Positions 33,708-37,672 of a DNA stretch of 37,672 bases are shown in pieces. This stretch comes from Bacillota bacterium (GTDB taxonomy: Bacteria; Bacillota_I; Bacilli_A; Acholeplasmatales; UBA5453): contig JAEZHT010000008.1 in NCBI GenBank assembly GCA_023436805.1, positions 1 to 37,672 of the forward strand. Reading direction: 5' to 3'. The notes beneath the pieces are model-generated. The model saw nothing but the letters and a program-made list of their open reading frames with translations, searched no databases and was not told the origin of the DNA. Made by a program: the position numbers and the translations under genes. Every line of letters begins with the position of its first letter. Position 1 is the first letter of the stretch.

Positions 33708-34184
33708 TTTATCGGGTAAGAACTGTTGATGCACGACACGATAATGGGGTTGGTAGTGAGATTTATAAGTATCTGAATGATGAAGTGCTGGGTAGTTTAA
33801 TGAGGTATAATGATCAATCCACATTTGAGACGCTTTAAAATCAAAAGGTAACAAACCTTGCTTTACCATATCCATCAGGAGGGTCAATTCTCGTTTCATG
33901 TTTTCAAATTTTAAAGTTGTATTTTGAGTATCCATCGTCATACTTTGATGAAATGATTTGGACAATTCTTCGACGGTTATTAAAGCGGATTTGATGACCT
34001 TCAAATCGACACGAACATACCCCAATCCAATGTCGATGATGTTTGGATCATCATCATTAGAAGCCACTTCTTGTAGTTCTTGAGTGATGTATTGTTCTAT
34101 ACGCTCTAAGGATGGATTCGTATGCAAATGTGCGGGTCCAAACACGCATTGGTGGATGCGTTTAACATGGTCTTGAAGTTGCAT
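33696..34184 (-). CDS. Conserved-looking protein of unknown function, true start probably further upstream
   Basis: From the first ATG this is 162 residues, soluble and rich in His and Gln, with no recognised domain. That ATG has no ribosome binding site. The frame stays open upstream. At 34249-34242 lies AAAGGTGG, a perfect site 6 nt before an AUC codon (34235) and 9 nt before an AUA codon (34232). Extension adds about 17 residues (IDQKELTLLHQQIYPH), giving a block QIYPHMQLQDHVKRIHQCVFGPAHL that reads as one conserved N-terminal domain. It is convergent with the cat-like gene. Confidence 0.65.
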   Translation of the reverse strand: MQLQDHVKRIHQCVFGPAHLHTNPSLERIEQYITQELQEVASNDDDPNIIDIGLGYVRVDLKVIKSALITVEELSKSFHQSMTMDTQNTTLKFENMKRELTLLMDMVKQGLLPFDFKASQMWIDHYTSLNYPALHHSDTYKSHYQPHYRVVHQQFLPDKLKK

Positions 34185-34235
34185 ATGAGGGTATATCTGT
34201 TGGTGTAACAGAGTGAGTTCTTTTTGATCTATGAT

Positions 34236-34525
34236 GAAACACCACCTTTATAAGGATTCAAGAACATGATACCACAGTTCAAATGATACAGACATTTCAT
34301 AGCCAAATGAACGATGGTATCGCGTGAAAAACATCATAAACGATTAAAATATAAATTTTGTAAAATAGATACTGTCTTTTTAAAAGAAATGTGATAAGAT
34401 ATAGAAAAATACGATGCAAATCTTAACAAAATGGAATGAAATGGATAGTAATGTTTCATAGAAAACTCATCTTTGACATCTCAGTATGTTTATAGAAATA
34501 CCATCGAATCACTGGAGGTTTTATT
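34236..34525. other. Divergent intergenic region, no gene seen
   Basis: An AT-rich spacer lies between the minus-strand gene and the membrane-lipoprotein operon. It has TTTGACAT (34472-34479) as a -35-like element and several A/T-rich -10 candidates, none at a clean 17-bp spacing. There is no ORF with a ribosome site, and no repeat or RNA motif that I recognise. Confidence 0.5.
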
Positions 34526-34810
34526 ATGAGGAAGTTAGTCATGTTGGTTTTTATGGTGATTAGTTTGATTACCATTGCTGCAATCACTTATTCGATTGGT
34601 GATTTGATGTCTTTATTGAACTCAACCCCATTCAGTTGGGCTGATTTGATTGAAACAGTTCAAACAACACCCCTAGAGGACTTGATTCCAGCACTCAGTT
34701 TGGTTTTGTGGGGGTTATTCCAAATCTATGGCATGCCACTCATTGTATTCTTGGTTAGTTTTAATGGCTTGATGCAAAAAACCAAAGTTGTTGTTAAGAA
34801 CAATCGCTAA
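34526..34810 (+). CDS. Small two-TM membrane protein, unknown function
   Basis: This 94-residue protein has TM helices at about 4-24 and 55-82 with a polar extracytoplasmic-looking segment between (NSTPFSWADLIETVQTTPLEDL) and a basic C-terminal tail (KTKVVVKNNR). ACTGGAGGTTTTATT precedes the ATG. It is followed within 40 nt by the RCC1/InlB lipoprotein gene, so they are likely co-transcribed. I do not recognise a family. Confidence 0.68.
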   Translation: MRKLVMLVFMVISLITIAAITYSIGDLMSLLNSTPFSWADLIETVQTTPLEDLIPALSLVLWGLFQIYGMPLIVFLVSFNGLMQKTKVVVKNNR

Positions 34811-34848
34811 TAAGATTTACAGCATATCATACAAAAGGAGGTATCTTT

Positions 34849-36495
34849 ATGCAAAAGCAATTCAATGTATTTAAACAAAGCGTCATGGTTATGCTCATGT
34901 TCAGTTTGTTGGTTGTATTGGTAGGGTGTCCTCCAGTCGATGAACCAGCTGAAACACACCAAGTCATTTTTCAATTGAATAATGGCAGTGCGGATATCGT
35001 TGTTGAAGTCATCGATGGTGAATTAGTTCAAATGCCTACTCAACCCGCTAAGGTTGGACACGGGTTTATAAATTGGTTCCTAGGGGATACCCCTTATAAC
35101 TTCAATCAACCTGTGAATTCTGACATCACGATTCAAGCTGGTTGGGAAGTACTCAAATACTCGTTTAAAGTTTTAGATTTCAACGGCAATACAGTCATTG
35201 AAGAACAATTACCTTATGGAACCTATTTCAAGCCATTGATTCCGAATGCACCATTCCTCTTTGGTTTCCGTTTCATCGGGTATAATACCGAAGCCAATAC
35301 CATGATCGATGAAGATATAACGATTGAACCCATCTATGACCCAGTCACCGATTTCGTTCAAAATTATCAGTTTGATTCATCTATTCGTAAAGTAGCAACC
35401 AATGATTTTTCGAATGCGGTTTTACTAGAGAACGGTAAGCTGTATATGTGGGGACACAATGGTGCACCGGGCATGTTATGCGGTGGATACGACCGTAGTT
35501 ATGATACCTTGACACCAACAGAAATTTCAGGTCAATTTGACCTTGTTCAAAATGAAGTCATTACAGATATTTACTTGGGCATCGAAGGTAATTACGCAAT
35601 CACCAGTCAGGGTAGATTCTTCACTTGGGGTGACTGTATGGACTGTAACTTAGGCTTGTGCGATGATGATACCGAAGGGTATCCAAGTGACATCACAGAC
35701 TACTTTACCATAGGTCAAGAAAGCATCCAGCAATATTACATCAACCAAAATTATATACTTATCGTTACCGAAAGCGGTAAAATCTATAACAGCGGTAATT
35801 ACATCGATCAAGACAATCTGAATCTGGTTACCAGACGAGAATGGATAGATCAAACCAGCTACTTTAATTTGGGTCTCGATGAGGGTGTCTTAAAAGCAAT
35901 GAAGAGTTCAAACACCAATGGATTATTAACCACTGAGGGTAGATTATTCATGTGGGGTTCTAATACCAATGGCATGATTGGTTTGGATGAGACTACCTTA
36001 AAATCAGACATACCCGTGGATATCACATCTCGTTTTAACCTCAATCCAGAGGAAACAATCGTTGATTTCAACATTGGATACTACCATACTTTGGTGAGAA
36101 CCAATCAGGGTAGGGTATTTGGATTTGGCTATAACCGTTATGGTCAACTGGGAGACAAAGAAACCTATCCAGCGGTTTATCAACCTCTAGATATGACCCC
36201 TGCTTTGGATTTAAATCCATCTGAAATGGTCAGTCAAATCATCAATGATTATGCATTTAACACACTGTTCATGACCAATCAAGGCAGAGTGCTCGCTTTA
36301 GGCATTAATAACTATAACCAGTTGACGCTTTCTGACATCGAGTATGTAGATACACCTATGGATGTAACAGCTTTGTTTGGATACGATGAAGAAAAATACA
36401 AACAATGGGTCTTTGGAAGTAATTTCATAATTCTCGTATCTACCAATGAGATTTCAATCAGTGGCAATAGAACATTTAAGTTTACCTTTGAATAG
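34849..36495 (+). CDS. Lipoprotein with InlB-type and RCC1-like repeats
   Basis: This 548-residue surface lipoprotein has a signal peptide with lipobox LVGC (acylated C27). A first InlB B-repeat/Listeria-Bacteroides-like unit (about 36-101) ends at the GW motif, and a second region (about 103-165) is related. From about 170, six RCC1-like blades follow, each of the G-x-hydrophobic-x-x-W/F/S-G form (YMWGHN, FTWGDC, YNSGNY, FMWGSN, FGFGYN, LALGIN), spaced about 50-60 residues. Such beta-propellers bind proteins or carbohydrates, so an adhesion or surface role is likely. Start after AAAGGAGGTATC, the strongest ribosome site in the window. Confidence 0.85.
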   Translation: MQKQFNVFKQSVMVMLMFSLLVVLVGCPPVDEPAETHQVIFQLNNGSADIVVEVIDGELVQMPTQPAKVGHGFINWFLGDTPYNFNQPVNSDITIQAGWEVLKYSFKVLDFNGNTVIEEQLPYGTYFKPLIPNAPFLFGFRFIGYNTEANTMIDEDITIEPIYDPVTDFVQNYQFDSSIRKVATNDFSNAVLLENGKLYMWGHNGAPGMLCGGYDRSYDTLTPTEISGQFDLVQNEVITDIYLGIEGNYAITSQGRFFTWGDCMDCNLGLCDDDTEGYPSDITDYFTIGQESIQQYYINQNYILIVTESGKIYNSGNYIDQDNLNLVTRREWIDQTSYFNLGLDEGVLKAMKSSNTNGLLTTEGRLFMWGSNTNGMIGLDETTLKSDIPVDITSRFNLNPEETIVDFNIGYYHTLVRTNQGRVFGFGYNRYGQLGDKETYPAVYQPLDMTPALDLNPSEMVSQIINDYAFNTLFMTNQGRVLALGINNYNQLTLSDIEYVDTPMDVTALFGYDEEKYKQWVFGSNFIILVSTNEISISGNRTFKFTFE

Positions 36496-36500
36496 CATAG

Positions 36501-36528
36501 AAAAGGCCTCTTAGCGGAGGCCTTTTGG
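36501..36528. terminator. Bidirectional terminator
   Basis: AAAAGGCCTC (36501-36510) pairs perfectly with GAGGCCTTTT (36517-36526) around TTAGCG, between the convergent lipoprotein and membrane protein genes. Confidence 0.92.
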
Positions 36529-36531
36529 TTG

Positions 36532-36879
36532 TTATAACAACTTATTATCCATATAAAACAATATCCCAATGATGATGGCTGGAATCCCTAAGGATAGTAT
36601 GGCTAGCCATGGACCAAACCCTTGGTCTAGTACCATCCACACAGCATAGAATAACCCTGCGGTTGTGTAAACGATCGCACCAACCAACGGTTTTTTCCAC
36701 GAGATAACCAGTACTAATATCAATATGAATGCAGGAATGTTATGAATGAGAAACCCCAACAGTATTTCATACCATGGTCCAGTGGATTCAAAAACATCCA
36801 ACGAAAACATCATCAATAAAACAATGAGTAAGATAGATAAAATTCGGGGAGACCATCGAATCAATTTATGGATAGACAT
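36532..36879 (-). CDS. DUF7670-like small membrane protein
   Basis: This 115-residue protein has four TM helices and a pattern of RW near the N-terminus (KLIRWSPRILSIL), FSLDVFE after TM1, LIHNIPAFILILVL in TM2 and a short C-terminal polar tail. This resembles the DUF7670 family (function unknown). GAAGGTGAAGTC precedes the ATG on the minus strand. It is divergent from the lipoprotein gene at 37096. Confidence 0.68.
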   Translation of the reverse strand: MSIHKLIRWSPRILSILLIVLLMMFSLDVFESTGPWYEILLGFLIHNIPAFILILVLVISWKKPLVGAIVYTTAGLFYAVWMVLDQGFGPWLAILSLGIPAIIIGILFYMDNKLL

Positions 36880-37025
36880 GACTTCACCTTCTCACCCATA
36901 TTATACCCCCCTTTTGTCGAAAAAGTGTACAGTACAGTATAATAGACAAAATACAACAAAAAATTACCTAAATATCTAGCATAATAGACGATATTCTAAA
37001 TATCAGTAAAAGTGAGTTTTTCACA

Positions 37026-37074
37026 TTGACTTACTTAATAAATATAAGTATATTGAAGAGTATAAGCGCTTTCA
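37026..37074 (+). promoter_or_regulatory. Promoter with LacI/CcpA-like operator
   Basis: TTGACT (37026-37031), 17 bp, TATATT (37049-37054) form the promoter. TATAAGCGCTTTCA (37061-37074) lies at the expected transcription start. Its reverse complement TGAAAGCGCTTATA matches the cre consensus TGWNANCGNTNWCA except for one position. The centre AAGCGCTT is an 8-bp palindrome typical of LacI-family operators. It may put the lipoprotein under sugar control. Confidence 0.7.
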
Positions 37075-37095
37075 TATCTAAAGGAGAATATTGTC

Positions 37096-37672
37096 ATGAA
37101 AAAAATCATTACCCTTGTTTTCTTCTTATGCATCGGGTTATTTTTAGTGGCCTGTGACGAGAAGACAAATAATTATGATTCGATGATTCAATCCAGTTTA
37201 ATCGATATCCCCGAAGAGGTTACTGAGAACTTAACGTTACCAACAACCCTCGAAGTTGATTCGTTTAACTTTGGTATCATTTGGTCTTCAAGTCTACCAA
37301 GTGTCATCAGTAGTTCAGGGGTGGTCAATAGACCAGACCATTCTACAGGCGATATTGAAGTAACCCTCTCTGCGGTCGTAACCACAACCAATTTCAGTAA
37401 AACATTGACGTATGTGGTTACGGTTAAAGCATTACCGATACCTACATTTACAGTCACATTTGATGTAGATGGTGGTTCAGCCGTTAGTAATCAGACGGTA
37501 AACGCTGGTGCTAAAGTGACAGAACCGATTGTTCCAACCAAAGATAATCATTCATTTATGGGTTGGTTTACAGATAGCAATCTAACGATGCCATGGGTAT
37601 TTACAACCGATGTCGTTACATCAAATATAACCCTATATGCAAAATGGGAAGTCATACCAGAAGTCTATACAG
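37096..37672 (+). CDS. Lipoprotein with Ig-like and InlB B-repeat domains, 3' end outside window
   Basis: The frame is open from ATG at 37096 to the last base, 192 residues so far. The signal peptide ends in lipobox LVAC (C20). Residues about 40-120 look like an atrophied bacterial Ig domain (IIWSSSLPSVISSSGVVNRP). Residues about 120-187 form a clear InlB B-repeat/Flg_new unit (VTFDVDGGSAV ... GWFTD ... ITLYAKWE). AAAGGAGAATATTGTC precedes the start. This architecture is typical of long surface proteins of Acholeplasma and related Firmicutes. Further repeats are expected past the edge. Confidence 0.88.
   Translation, partial: MKKIITLVFFLCIGLFLVACDEKTNNYDSMIQSSLIDIPEEVTENLTLPTTLEVDSFNFGIIWSSSLPSVISSSGVVNRPDHSTGDIEVTLSAVVTTTNFSKTLTYVVTVKALPIPTFTVTFDVDGGSAVSNQTVNAGAKVTEPIVPTKDNHSFMGWFTDSNLTMPWVFTTDVVTSNITLYAKWEVIPEVYT

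Noticed and set aside
33572..33838. Plus-strand frame of 88 codons over the end of the cat-like gene
   Set aside because: It crosses the strong bidirectional terminator and both real stop codons. Composition looks like a shadow frame.

Overview
The window looks like chromosomal DNA from a low-GC member of the Mollicutes/Firmicutes, most plausibly an Acholeplasma-like organism. The reasons are strong purine-rich ribosome binding sites (GGAGG or AGGTG types) before nearly every gene, short intergenic gaps closed by hairpin-plus-T terminators, lipoproteins with InlB-type repeats, a carotenoid-desaturase-like gene, and an absence of outer-membrane or cell-wall genes. TGA serves as a normal stop (for example at 9223-9225), so this is not a Mycoplasma/Spiroplasma code. 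The assignment is an inference from gene content, not a database match.

Region 1 (1-18500) is compact housekeeping and metabolism. It has an AraC/GyrI-type regulator; a Ca2+/cation antiporter behind a yybP-ykoY manganese riboswitch; an SRPBCC and a GNAT protein; a MalY/PatB aminotransferase; a YtcJ-like amidohydrolase; HtpG; a two-gene unit with a UbiB/AarF-like kinase overlapping a CrtI/CrtN-like desaturase; small membrane proteins; a diacylglycerol/YegS-type lipid kinase; an RND efflux pump with an overlapping TetR gene and a perfect operator palindrome; and a large GNAT-like protein.

Region 2 (18551-22160) is an accessory pocket next to tRNA-Thr(CGT). It is visibly more AT-rich and gene-poor. 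It has two unrecognised membrane proteins, a decayed second copy of the tRNA-Thr 3' part with its terminator, a class II Fic protein behind three exactly 35-bp-spaced pairs of GTAAAC, and gene debris. No integrase is visible.

Region 3 (22187-33674) has a CASTOR/POLLUX-like channel, beta-glucuronidase, an APC amino acid permease, a FabV/Ter enoyl reductase, and a tight three-gene run. That run is a roughly 12-TM membrane protein carrying an McrB/MoxR-like AAA+ domain, a zinc-ribbon partner distantly resembling DUF2357/McrC-associated proteins, and a CatA-like acetyltransferase. This AAA+/zinc-ribbon pair is the best candidate for an undescribed system.

Region 4 (33696-37672) has a protein of unknown function whose best start may be a non-canonical AUC/AUA codon, a small membrane protein plus an RCC1/InlB-repeat lipoprotein, a DUF7670-like membrane protein, and the 5' part of another InlB-repeat lipoprotein behind a promoter with a LacI/CcpA-like operator. 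That last gene runs off the window.
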